Of a DNA stretch of 64,000 bases, positions 1 to 11,248 are shown in pieces (position 1 is the first letter of the stretch; every line of letters starts with the position of its first letter). The notes beneath the pieces were generated by a model. It did no database searches. It saw only the letters and a list, made by a program, of their open reading frames with translations, and was not told the DNA's origin. Both the position numbers and the translations under genes were made by a program. This DNA is from Phallusia mammillata (lineage: Eukaryota; Chordata; Ascidiacea; Phlebobranchia; Ascidiidae). Location of the stretch: the NCBI GenBank assembly GCA_003260075.1, contig QLIY01000833.1, forward strand, positions 1-64,000, written 5' to 3'.

Positions 1-138
1 AAATTCGATAAACCAATAAAGCACTTTTTATAACAATGTGATGTTTTATGGCATTTTTTGCTAATTTTGCAAAAATCAGCCTTACAAAATCGTTTATAAC
101 AACATTCATAATAACAAAGTATGTTTTCGTGCATTTAG

Positions 139-3100
139 ATATTAAACACGACAACCTAACTAAAATTGTTGACATGCTACATAAAAGGGAAAATGAAGCA
201 GGTAATAAAGGGAAAAACATGCAATGTTGGTTAAACTAAATTGTTGTGCTTGTTGGATGTTAACATATTAAGTTATACTTTGATTCTTAATTGTGGGTAA
301 AAGTGTAGAGAAACAGTTGCCAACTTATAACTTTGTCATTCGTCATTTTTCAGACTTAGTTCAACACAATCTGTCCGTTATAACTGGCAGCTTGTCTAGG
401 CTTGAAAGCGGTGTCACAAACATTTTTTAACATTGGGGTACAACAGTTCTTTAGTGTTTATATGTTACTGTAGTTCGTTAAATAATACGTAGACACTTAT
501 GTAAGATCCTTAATAAGTTTTGCGCTTTACATGTTATCACATTGTCAGCCAATAAAACTGTTTATAAGCCGCCCACATAATCAAATGCGACAAGGAATTC
601 TATTAACATGTCGCGTGTTGCGAATTGCGTTTAGCTAGTGTATAGGCCAATAACTTTCGTTGTGTGTTACGCGAATCAGCCAAAGCCATTTGTTTTACAG
701 AGTTGCTTCGGAATAGTTTAACCAATTTCAGCTCCGAATTGCAATCAGTTTTACAACACTTGCATTACATGAAAGGTAAATTAACTTAAATGACAACTTG
801 CTTTGTATTGTTTCTTTAACATTTTTCTTCGACTGTTCAAATTCATGTTTTGTTTAAGATATTATGCACCACAACTTTACTGAAATTTTAAAGATGGTAG
901 AAAACGGAAGTAAAGATGGGAAAGGTATTGAAAAACTTGTTTCAATTCCTGATATCAAACAATTGCTACCAAAATTGCGTTAAAAGTATTTAAGTCAAGA
1001 ACATTTTACCCACCGAGTAGTTTTTAACTTTTTTGGTCCATATGGACTCGATTTGAAGAATAAAATATATTTACCGTTCTTGACTATTATTTACTTGTAT
1101 AATATATCTGTTGTTTCTTTGGATCAAATGCAGCAATTAGGTACTATAACTAAATCATTGAGTTCGATACAAAATGCGTCTCACCACTCCACTAAACAAC
1201 TACAATCCGTTGATGAACAATCGAATTTGATTCGTCAAACACTTGAAAATGTCTCTGAAACTACAGCAAGTTCAGCGAAATATATTAAAGGTAATGTCGT
1301 TAACTTTTTTATTGTCTTATGACGTTATTGCTAACGCTTGCCAAACGACAATATGATTGTTTGTCAATAAAAACCAAACGATTTTCATTTGTTCAACAGT
1401 CACGGATTCAAACTACCTAATTTGTAAACACATAAAGAGCTATTTTAGTTTTAAACGGAAATGTGCACCACGCCAAGCATTCAAATCAATCTCAAAAGTA
1501 AACGCCACAAGGGATGCTTTTTGATTGACGAAAGACTTTGTAGAGTTACGGAGGGTTTTTCCTTGGTTAAAATTATCTCAAACACTCTCAGACATTGTAG
1601 CTGTTTGGTCAATGATGTTAGATAATAAACTTGCAAAACAAGATCCAGACTTGTTTTAAGACATTTTCATATCGCTGTATATTTAAGATTAACTTAACAT
1701 GCTTCTATCATCCAGCGATGAATGCAAACTATCTACAACGTCTCACTACTACAAACATCAACATTGAATCCATTCAAACAACTTTGACAGCTTTCAAAGG
1801 TAAACCTTAGTTGCCAGTGCCTAGTTATTATGACAAAGTTTAGAGCTGTCTAATTATAACAGGCTTGCAATATCACGTTTTAACATATAATTGAAACTTT
1901 AAAACGCAGGCCAATTGCAGAAAAATCTAAGTTCCCTATCAAGCATTTTGGGGTCAATTCAGGATCAACATTCAACTTATCAAGGTCAGATACACAAACT
2001 TTTACTCAATAATGTTCATCCGACATTAACCAAATGCCTCTTCCAGTAGTTTGCATTCCATAACGTTCTAACGTGACGCAGCTATTTTCGGCTTGCTGAT
2101 TTGTTAGGTCAATTGTGTAGCTAAGTTTTTTTGTAGTCAGTATTGGTCCTAATGTCGAAAGGTCACGAGTATCTGTGACCATGGACACAATGTACTCCTT
2201 TAAAACGATAGGTTTCGAAATGACTAATTCTTGAAAAGTAGCAGCATCAGCAAATGAAGTTAATATGCTTCCTTGAATTGCATACAACAAGCAAAAACAA
2301 TGCACAAGACTGGGTGCATGCATTTTGTAGGCACTGTAGCAAGCTAAAAGCAATTGTTTGTTTGTTTTACATTTTAATTCCGTTAAGCCGAACAACGAAT
2401 AACCCGAGCTCAACCCAACCCGAAAAGCCCAGCCCCACTTACAACTCTGTTACTCCTGCTGGATCATTTATTGTTTAGTTTTTTTTCCACTTGGCAAAGT
2501 CAATGTCGTTGTTGTTTCTTTGGAACGAAACGCAAATCTTGTTTGCCAAAAACATCACAACGTAAACAGCTGTGCGAATTGAGATTTTGGCTTTGTTCCT
2601 TCCAAATATTTCCCGGTAATTAATAAGAGCACGCAAACATTAATCCTTGCGCAAGTTTGTCATGATGAAGACTCTGCAGTGCACATTTCCGTGTTTGCGA
2701 CACAAGATTTGTTTTCCTACTTATTTTCGGTTTCTTCAAATCTATTAGATTGAGTCACTACCCATCATCGTTGAGTCATGTGCGCGTTGTGGCTGTCAAA
2801 CAAACCTTTTTTACATTTAAATGTTACATAGGACTTGCCTTTAGTAAAACAATGAGTAAATACATCAAACTGGGCTACTTCCGTCTTTCCACTTCCCGTT
2901 GACTACATGGCCTTCCCCCCCCCCATTAATAAGAGCACGCAAACATTAATTCTTGCGCAATTTTGTCATGATAAAGACTCTGCAATGCACATTTCCGTGC
3001 TTGCGTCACAAGATTTGTTTTCCTACTTATTTTCGGTTTCTACAAATCTATTAGATTGAGTCACTACCCGACTTCGTTGAGTCATGTGCGCGTTGTGGCT

Positions 3101-6100
3101 GTCAAACAAACCTTTTTTACATTTAAATGTTACATAGGACTTGGCTTTAGTAAAACAATGAGTAAATACATCAAACTGGACTACTTCCGTCTTTCCATTT
3201 CCCGTTGACTACATGGCCTTAAACACTGGCGTACTTATTCGCTAAAACACTTTCCCGGTCCTGCTTTCAAATTGACTAAATGCTTTAATACACTTTACTC
3301 CCCCCCCCCCCAACCTTACAAGGTAAAGCAAATTAAATTCTTGCTAATTTGGAATTCGATACGCAATATAGGCTAGTATAGAAACAATGAAAAAGGTGTT
3401 AGGGAAAAAACCCCCCCCCCAGTCGCTAAAACACTTTCCCGGTCCTGCTTTTAACTTGACTAAATGCTTTAATACACTTTACTCACATACCACCGAAAAT
3501 TTATTTCAAGATTAGTTAAATAGTAAAAAGGACAATATACACATGTGGGTCTACACACGACGAAACATATTTTGCAAGCAAACTATAAATGACTTGTAAC
3601 TTTATTGTTCAGAAACGTTGCAGCACAACATGTCAACTATAGAATCTGGATTTTCAACCTTACAAGGTAAAGCAAATTAAATTCTTGCTAATTTGGAATT
3701 CGAAAACATACGCAATACAGGCTAGTATAGAAACGATGAAAAAGGTGTCCGGGAAAAAAATTATATCTACATTCTTGCATGTCATAAAACAGCCCCAATT
3801 TTTTCCTACATATAAGAAAAACAGATTTCTTAATCATTCCAACGATTATCTCTACAGAAAACTTGTCCAGCAGGCCCACAATAAGCGCGTCAAAAGTAGN
3901 ACAATAAGTGCGTCAAAAGTAGAATGTCCAATACAAAGTAAGTTCATCTTATCATTATAAACCAAACACCTTTTTTTCTAGAGCAGTGGTTCCCAAGCTG
4001 GGCCCCCCCCCCGTCCGTGAGATGGTTTTATAGCAGTGGTTCCCCACCTTTTTGTAGTCATGGACCCCTTTTGTAAAATTTATTGGTTCGCAGACCCCCG
4101 GCTCCAACGTAATTTTGTCTTTTTTCGTTTCCTACGTAATACGTTATTATACTATTTTTTGTGGGGGGCAGAATTTTAATCAACCTTCACAATCCTTTAA
4201 AGATTAAATCTCAATAAACCACTGTACTTTAGAAGTCAATGCACTAAAAGAGATAAATTTTCTAGTGTACAAAGAATTCTATTTTTAATGTGTGTTGTGA
4301 TGTCACAATGGAGGTAATAATCTTAAGTTTACCTGATCCAAGGGTTTGATAAACAGTTTGCCGTTATATACCCGATTGTAAAAACGGTTTGGGAACTTAA
4401 AAATATTGTACTGTTGTTAATGCTACTACAAATGTTTGCCTCCACGGACCCCCTGAAACTATCTCACGGACCCCTTGGGGCTCCGCGAACCCCATGATGG
4501 GAACCTGTTTTAGAAGGTCCGTAGACGCAAACATCCTTAGTACCATTTACCACAAGTACAATATTTTAAAAAATTCCAAACCGTTTTTACCATCCCGCAT
4601 ACCAGTACAGACTGGTATTAAACCGTTGGATCAAGAAAACTTACTTTTTGTATGATTTTTACCCCCAGTGTGACATCACAACACATATAAACAATATATC
4701 TTTTATCGTATATTGCTTTGTTTTAAGTATTCCACACCACAAACTGTATTTCTTTGTTGCATTGACTGCTAAAATACAGAACTTTATTGATATTTAAGGC
4801 CTGTGGCCGTTGATTAAATATCTGCACCCAAAAGCGAAAATATGATGCAGGAAACGAAAAACATAACAAGACTAAATTACGTAGGGGGTCCGCGGACTTA
4901 TCAAATTTATTAAAGGGTCCGTGACTACAAAAAGGTTGGAAACCACTGTTCTACAGTACAGTGCCTACAGGCCAGTCAAAAATCCAGGCCGCTTTAAAAT
5001 CAGTAGAACACTGATAATTCAAAGATTTTACTTGGCAACACTGATTTTCGAGCCACTTATAAAATGTGTCTACAGGCCAGAGACGCTTAATCCGGCACTG
5101 CTGTTCTAGAGCAATGTTTTAAGAGCAAATACTTTTTGAAGGTTTTTCATTCTTTGATGCACTTTCCAATTTCGCGTCAAGCACATTTCCACGCAGTTTG
5201 CCTAATTACTACGAGTTTGATTACGACGGAAGAAACAATTACAGCATATATGATGGGGGCAATGATATGTATGACACAGGAAATAAGGTACAGTGGTTGG
5301 CCTATATAGTTTGTACTAATAGGTTACTGGATTGTAAGTTGAAACGTAGTTCAACAATGAACGATAGGAATTATTAATTTTAGTTAAATTTTAATTTCGC
5401 CTAAATTATAAACATAATTTCTTTTTTGCTAATTTAGCTTAAAGTCTGGAGAAACAACGAACCGAAAGTGCAAGTCATTTACAATTCGAATTATTAGTAA
5501 GTGCCACGGTAGTACAACTTTTTTACTGCGTTATAACAACATAAAATTGTATGAGGTTGGTTTTGATAAAAAACGGCTTGGTTCGGGGGGGGGGTAGTAG
5601 AACTTTTTTATAACAACATAAAATTATAACAACATAAAATTGTATGAGGTTGGTTTTGATAAAAACCGGCTTGGTTCGAACCAAATGGCTCACTGGTAAC
5701 TGTTTACAATCTAAACGGTAAATAGCATCCAAGTTAGTGACTAGGCCTACATGCGCGTCACTGGCAGCTGACGGGGCTTACGGGACACGAGTCGGTAGAG
5801 CTACTAACGTAAGAACTCACAGTAGCCAGGTATGGAAATTTCCGATAGGTGACGCAACGGAGCATAGGCGTTTACAATGCTGACTCGGCAATTATTGTCA
5901 CCGTAAGCGCCTGTGCTCCGTTGCGCCACCTATCAAAAAATTCCAAACCTGGCTGCTGTGAGTTTCTTTGTTAGTAGCTTTACCACACGAGTCACTGAAA
6001 TGGCTTAGCTTGCATCATACTTGTCACTGGCATGTGACTTGCATGACAGATGTCAGTGACAAAAGCTAACACGTTATTCGTGCCACATGAACCATTATGA

Positions 6101-8815
6101 CTTCAAGATTTTGTATTGTTTATGACTCGAATTTAGGAGGTAGAAAATATAATTTCATCCGTTTTGTTTAGCCATCCACAAGGCCATTTTACCATGGTCT
6201 GCAAAGCGTTGCACCCATTCATCTTATCCATGCTGGTGTTGAATACTGATGGAAGATCCTGGCAGTATAACATCGAGGTAACTAGTCATTAATACAACGC
6301 ATACTTGTATACGTATTCCTTAAAGCAGGGGGGGGGGGGAATTTTTTGATAGGTGGCGCAACGGAGCACAGGCGCTTACGGTGACAATAATTGCCGAGTC
6401 AGCATTGTAAACGCCTATGCTCCGTTGCGTCACCTATCGGAAATTTCCATACCTGGCTACTGTGAGTTCTTACGTTAGTAGCTCTACCGACTCGTGTCCC
6501 GTAAGCCCCGTCAGCTGCCAGTGACGCGCATGTAGGCCTAGTCACTAACTTGGATGCTATTTACCGTTTAGATTGTAAACAGTTACCAGTGAGCCATTTG
6601 GTTGGGGGGGGGGTAGCAAGAAAAATTATTGATTGATCGCCCGTTTTCGTTTAAAGTTTTTTCTATAAAAATCGGGACCAATGAAGTCCTACGTTTTGTA
6701 GAAGAGGCTTTTGGCCGAATCTGGTTTGACAATTTTCATCAAACTTTTTAAATCGGCCAAGTTAACATAATAAATGGAACTAATTAGTGGTGTACATATT
6801 GTAAGGGCACAAGAATCCACAAGACTAAAGTTGATAAACATTAAAGACGATTTCAAAGCAATAGTTTAAAGCAGTAAATCAAAACTTGGATTTCATTTAT
6901 CCTTTTTCAAAAAAATACCAAACTACAGTTTGACGCCAACCACCCTATCACAGAATTCGTCAAATCAAAAAAAATGACAAAAGAATTAATATTTTGGCCT
7001 ATGGATGCTACAAAATAAAAATATGTTAATCTAATTACTCCCAGAAAAACGTCAAAATAGTCATTTGGGGAATAATAATACCTAGTTTAAAAATCAAAGC
7101 AATAGATTTTATAGACGGTTTTTTTTTTCCTTTTAGAAAACATACATCTTAGATAGAAAACGTCAACGATTTTATTACAAAAATCTGAAATACCCGTTGT
7201 AGTTCTGGAATGTGTTAAAAGTCAACGTTAATCCTTCTGGTTTTTTTTACAAAAACTACATTGACAGGAAACTGGTAATCTGGGAGCAGACGGCAGTGGA
7301 AGCTACAGGTGGAATACTGGATCTTTATTGGTTCGATCATTCAACATAAAATACGTGTTGTATCAAGTATACGGAGCAAACGATCCTTCTATCATACAGA
7401 TATTCTTCACAGTGTCAAGTCCAGTAAGTAGAAAAATAAAAATATATTGCTGCTTTTGTGCTTAGAATAGTGCAACCTTCTCTACACTGAGTTGATAGTT
7501 GTTTTATTCATGTTTTGTTCTGGTTCTTACCATACAAAATGGTCAAGTACTCGTTGTCAAATATTTACAAATATTTACATACATTTCCCCATTGTTCATC
7601 AAATGTTTACAATTAGTGTAGAGTGAATACCAAATAAATTCAATTGATGCCTGCTACGATTCACTTGTTTAATCTCCAGCTTTTTTGATTGCTCGAAAAT
7701 TCTTCGGCAAAATTAAACGTTTAAACATTTTCTAAATCTTAAATTCCAAAATATTCGTTAGCAACATTTGATTGTTTAGAAACTTGGCTCGTCAGGATAC
7801 AGTTCTCTTCATTATGTGGATTCGCATAGAAACACAGCTCAAACCGATAACAAAGTCTACATGTCAGGGACTGCTCACAACGTTTACTTCAACTATATTC
7901 TAACATCAACCACGTAAGAATTCTACTTAGTAACGACTTATATTCATAAACTTTCAGGGTCGATTCTACGCCAGTGCCCAAACCCAATATTTTGGGTCTA
8001 TATAGGCTGTGCAGGCAGGGTTTTTTAAGGTTTGGTTTGGGTGACCGCTAAGTAGTTTTATCAAACCGCAAGTGTTTTATTTAAATACCAACAAATAGCC
8101 ATATTTGCTTAAACGGGAATTTTGGAAAACCGCTGGAGAAATTACAAACACCTTAAAAAACACTGTGTGTATAGGTAAAAAATGAATAGACTGGACGTAC
8201 ACATATTTACCAAATATGTTGGATTTATTTGCGTGTAGCTTTGCTTTGTGTTGTACAAGAAGTGCGTAATTGCGCAAACCAACAGGGCAACATTTATTTA
8301 TATGTAAACTGCCTGTTTGGGCATCAATGTGTTTTTGCAAAGTCAATTTCCAAAAGTGACATCTAGCGAGTCGAAAACAATGGTGCGCTAGGCCTTGTAA
8401 CATGATCGCCTCTAGGAAATAACCATTTCATAAATCGTTTGCAGCACACAAGCCACTGCTGAGATGAACTATAATATGCTAACTTGTATGCTGCCTAACT
8501 TACCTTCACTAAACCAACTCCGGGATATTTAACTTGTTGTGCATATCGGTTGAGTAGAGTTGTTTATTTTCGCGTAATAGATTGTGTTTTCTTTAAAAGT
8601 ACATAAGTTATGCGTTTGACAAATCTTTTAGTGCATATGTTCCCGAAAATTTTTTTTTTCTTTAATGGTTAAAAAAATCATCACCTTTTAGTCGTGCGTC
8701 TGAGGCAATTTTGTTTGGATTTACAAAATTGTCTCTTTGTTTCAGATCATCGTCCAACTATGTTTCAACAAACACGATTGAAAAAATTCTGCAAGAGATC
8801 TTTCAAAGATTTTGA
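139..8815 (+). CDS. Gene A (5'-partial): stalked extracellular protein, paralogue of gene C
   Basis: This is the 3' part of a multi-exon gene; its start lies left of the window. Exons I can place: 139-201, 354-~428, 701-775, 859-924, 1123-1290, 1716-1799, 1910-1984, 3613-3666, 3858-3937, 5142-5287, 5438-5496, 6172-6277, 7268-7423, 7780-7913, 8746-8815 (TGA). The first nine are phase-1 exons coding 18-56 residue heptad-like stalk segments, nearly all with an N-glycosylation sequon (NLT, NFT, NAS, NLS, NMS). The last six encode a globular domain with the signatures DGGNDMYDTGN and GNLGADGSG. Phases agree at every C-terminal junction. Damage: the exon at 354 has lost its donor, the exon at 1123 has GG in place of the acceptor AG, and the exon at 3858 holds a short duplication around an n. 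The exons are symmetric, so skipping keeps the frame. A poly-A signal follows the stop. Function unknown; probably cell-surface, as gene C. Confidence 0.72.
2620..3220 (+). repeat. Near-identical direct copies across a C-run (intron of gene A)
   Basis: About 290 bases (2620-2916) recur at 2929-3220 with a few substitutions, separated by a C-run at 2917-2926. A similar arrangement follows at 3228-3485 and 3313-3760 around C-runs at 3300 and 3411. Near-identity plus a homopolymer at the break fits two unmerged alleles or contig ends rather than a biological tandem repeat. Confidence 0.6.
4034..4948. mobile_element. hAT-like element pair with inverted termini (intron of gene A)
   Basis: The left end CAGTGGTTCC is matched by an inverted GGAAACCACTG at the right end, and the inverted similarity extends about 75 bases inward (the 'gtagtcatggacccc' block and its complement). 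More internal blocks around 4300 and 4670 are also inverted copies of one another, so this looks like two related non-autonomous elements arranged head to head. A further element end lies at 4440-4515. No transposase reading frame is seen. Confidence 0.6.
5784..5997. mobile_element. Palindromic foldback element (intron of gene A)
   Basis: The two arms are imperfect inverted repeats of roughly 100 bases each, including the block GATAGGTGACGCAACGGAGC and its complement near 5917-5936. The DNA or RNA could fold into one long hairpin. No coding potential is visible. An inverted copy of the left part plus flanking gene A sequence occurs at about 6340-6603, beginning at a G-run. Confidence 0.6.
6340..6603. 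repeat. Inverted copy of 5690-5945, bounded by G-runs
   Basis: This segment is the reverse complement of about 5690-5945, including unique intron sequence beside the palindromic element. It lies between G-runs at 6328 and 6604. Since both borders are gap placeholders, a misplaced or inverted contig is at least as likely as a real inverted duplication. Confidence 0.55.
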
Positions 8816-9121
8816 GCATAAATAAAAGCAACTGGTGACCAAACAAACATCTTCATCAGAATTTTTAGCTCGTCCCGAATCTGTAGAACTTTTCAAGAGA
8901 TTTTAAAAGGACTTGTTATTTTTGTATTTAATTTGCGCTGTAAATAAACACGCCTCATACATTTTCGTCATTTAAAGCTCGGGGGGGGGGTTCATTTGAA
9001 GACGTAGCGATGAAGAAAGTCTAAACCAAGTATACAATCTCGTGAATGCTAGGAATCACGTACACAAAAAAACTTATGATGTTGCCGACTTTAACGCAGT
9101 CGGGTTTCCGTTTATGTGTAG

Positions 9122-9211
<90 letters not shown>

Positions 9212-9373
9212 TCGCATTAGAATGTCCAACGTTACTAGGAACTCGCGACAGATAAGTCCACAGCACACGCTTTTGAATATCAGTTACCGAAGCACCTGTA
9301 TCCCCCAGGGCACCTATCCGACGTCCCATGTATAATTCCAAACCAAATGTTCTCTCAAACCACATTCAAAACA
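8816..9373. other. Intergenic: gene A 3' flank and a large gap run
   Basis: After the gene A poly-A signal there is AT-rich sequence, a short G-run at 8981, and an 82-base G-run at 9129-9210. The minus strand of 9211-9365 is open and could be a downstream exon of the minus-strand gene at 9374-10070, but no partner splice site is convincing. Reading frames running through the G-run are artefacts. Confidence 0.5.
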
Positions 9374-9581
9374 TTATTGTATGGTAGACTTACTTGTTGA
9401 TGCAGTGTGATTGTGCCCATGAGTTTGTACATTCGTTAGCCTGGTAGCGTGCACAGTAACTCGTCTAAAAGATGGCATACGTTGCCGGAACGTGGCGACA
9501 ATAAACTGAAGTCTCCGGTTGTCCAACCCTGAAACTGGAAAGGGCACACAAGGGGAGCCGCGCGCGCGCGACAAACTCTCT

Positions 9582-9641
<60 letters not shown>

Positions 9642-10070
9642 TGTCCCTTGGCGAACATTGCGTTCCTGACGTTGGCATATTTTGTCCTTGGAGACCCTCT
9701 ACCGGTTATGGATTGAAACACATATACAAAGGCACGTGTTGGTTTGTTCGGTAAACTCCCACAAAAAATCTATGTCGACATGCGTCAGAAACAAGTGAGA
9801 AATATATCTGTCGATTTTAAATATTTCTGTCGATTGCACGCTTGCACAGTGCAAATTAATTTGTCAACACAACAATTAAAACCGTCACCGATCGGGGGGT
9901 GCATACACACGTTTGACGACATCATAAATCGTTTGGTCGGCGGAGAAGCGCGCGGTCCTGCAGCGTTCTGGCGTGCTCGCCAAGTTGTAGCGTTATTATT
10001 TCTGCACCGAGGGTTCCGGACACTGCTTTAACGGCTATCCGGTAAAACCAATGAATAGGCCGCGCGCTAC
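9374..10070 (-). pseudogene. Degraded or gapped copy of the minus-strand gene at 17768-18253
   Basis: Reverse-strand sequence from about 10060 downward aligns with the open exon at 17768-18253: an ARPIHW / ARYIHW start, a GTLGAE / GILGAQ segment, an NVC-PP segment and a TEI...HVDIDF / TDEI...HFDTDF segment are shared. Here the matching segments fall in more than one frame and a stop follows the first segment, so the copy is broken, diverged or misassembled. A 60-base G-run (9581-9640) interrupts it further. It lies between gene A and gene B and is divergent from gene B. Function unknown. Confidence 0.4.
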
Positions 10071-10420
10071 TCCTAAATGTTTTTAACACATAGTCGGAAA
10101 AGCAATCCTGGCTTTGGTAGTTCTCGTAACAGCAATGTAAAGGGCGCGATTCAAGTTACAACGTTGGGCTCAAGTTGCACTTAAGATACAACGAGACCAA
10201 TTGGAAAGGTTTGCATAAGTAGTGACAAAGCAACAAACAAAAGCAGCGATAAAACAGTGCAATAAACAAATAAGTAATATTATTCGTACATATATTACTA
10301 GAGTTGTAAGTAAGCCCTGACTTTTCTGTTTGGGTTCGGGTCCAGTTGTACTGGGTTTCGATTTAAATGTGAACTAGATCGGGTTTTATTTGGGCCGGAA
10401 ATTACACCTGGTCACATTAT

Positions 10421-10939
10421 TTATGTCGTAACTTCACGAACTTTCAGGCCCATTTGGCCTTTATTTTGCAAAGAGTTTAGGTTCGGTGAGGATTCGGACG
10501 GCTATCTCACCACAATGTGTCCGCAATCGGTAGCAAAGCGCAATTTTGATAAAACTATTTCTTTAGTCTTTTGGAAATACTGGCACCAGAGGGCGACAAA
10601 TAGTTGAAGTAATTTCAAAAAGGAAGTCAACGTCAATCTGAACTCGAAGTTTCTTTTCTCGCATCCACATACTAAGAATNTTATGTCGTAACTTCACGAA
10701 CTTTCAGGCCCATTTGGCCTTTATTTTGCAAAGAGTTTAGGTTCGGTGAGGATTCGGACGGCTATCTCACCACAATGTGTCCGCAATCGGTAGCAAAGCG
10801 CAATTTTGATAAAACTATTTCTTTAGTCTTTTGGAAATACTGGCACCAGAGGGCGACAAATAGTTGAAGTAATTTCAAAAAGGAAGTCAACGTCAATCTG
10901 AACTCGAAGTTTCTTTTCTCGCATCCACATACTAAGAAT
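10421..10939 (+). repeat. Two identical 259-base direct copies joined by one n
   Basis: Bases 10421-10679 are repeated at 10681-10939 with no difference that I can see, separated only by an n at 10680. Perfect identity with an ambiguous base at the join points to an unmerged assembly overlap. The unit holds no gene that I can recognise and lies upstream of gene B. Confidence 0.75.
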
Positions 10940-11248
10940 CGTGTGTTGCGGCGTCCCAGTTAACTTATTTCTGCTTCTTATGTTTCCAAATGGAAATCGA
11001 ATTCTGTCTTTCCAAACCCAAAGGTAGCTTTTCTCACATCAATGAAGAACAATCCCCTCTGGTTCAAAATAATGCTGACTAAGCATTTTTACGCGGAAGA
11101 AGAAAGCCTCGTTAAGGCACGACCCGTGTAGAAAGCAGAACATGCAGCAACTATTCTTACCGCGATAAAAGCACAATAAATATATGCCGAGTATCAAAGA
11201 GTTATACATTGTCAGAGTGATAAGCTTCACAAGTAACTGCTAAAGACA

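Noticed and set aside
9216..9365. Minus-strand GDTGAS motif resembling a retroviral-type aspartic protease
   Set aside because: Only the short motif fits; the flap region and other retroelement domains are absent, and the open stretch runs into a gap.
9042..9721. Open frames with long glycine or proline tracts on both strands
   Set aside because: They exist only because pure G-runs are open in every frame; the runs behave as gap placeholders.
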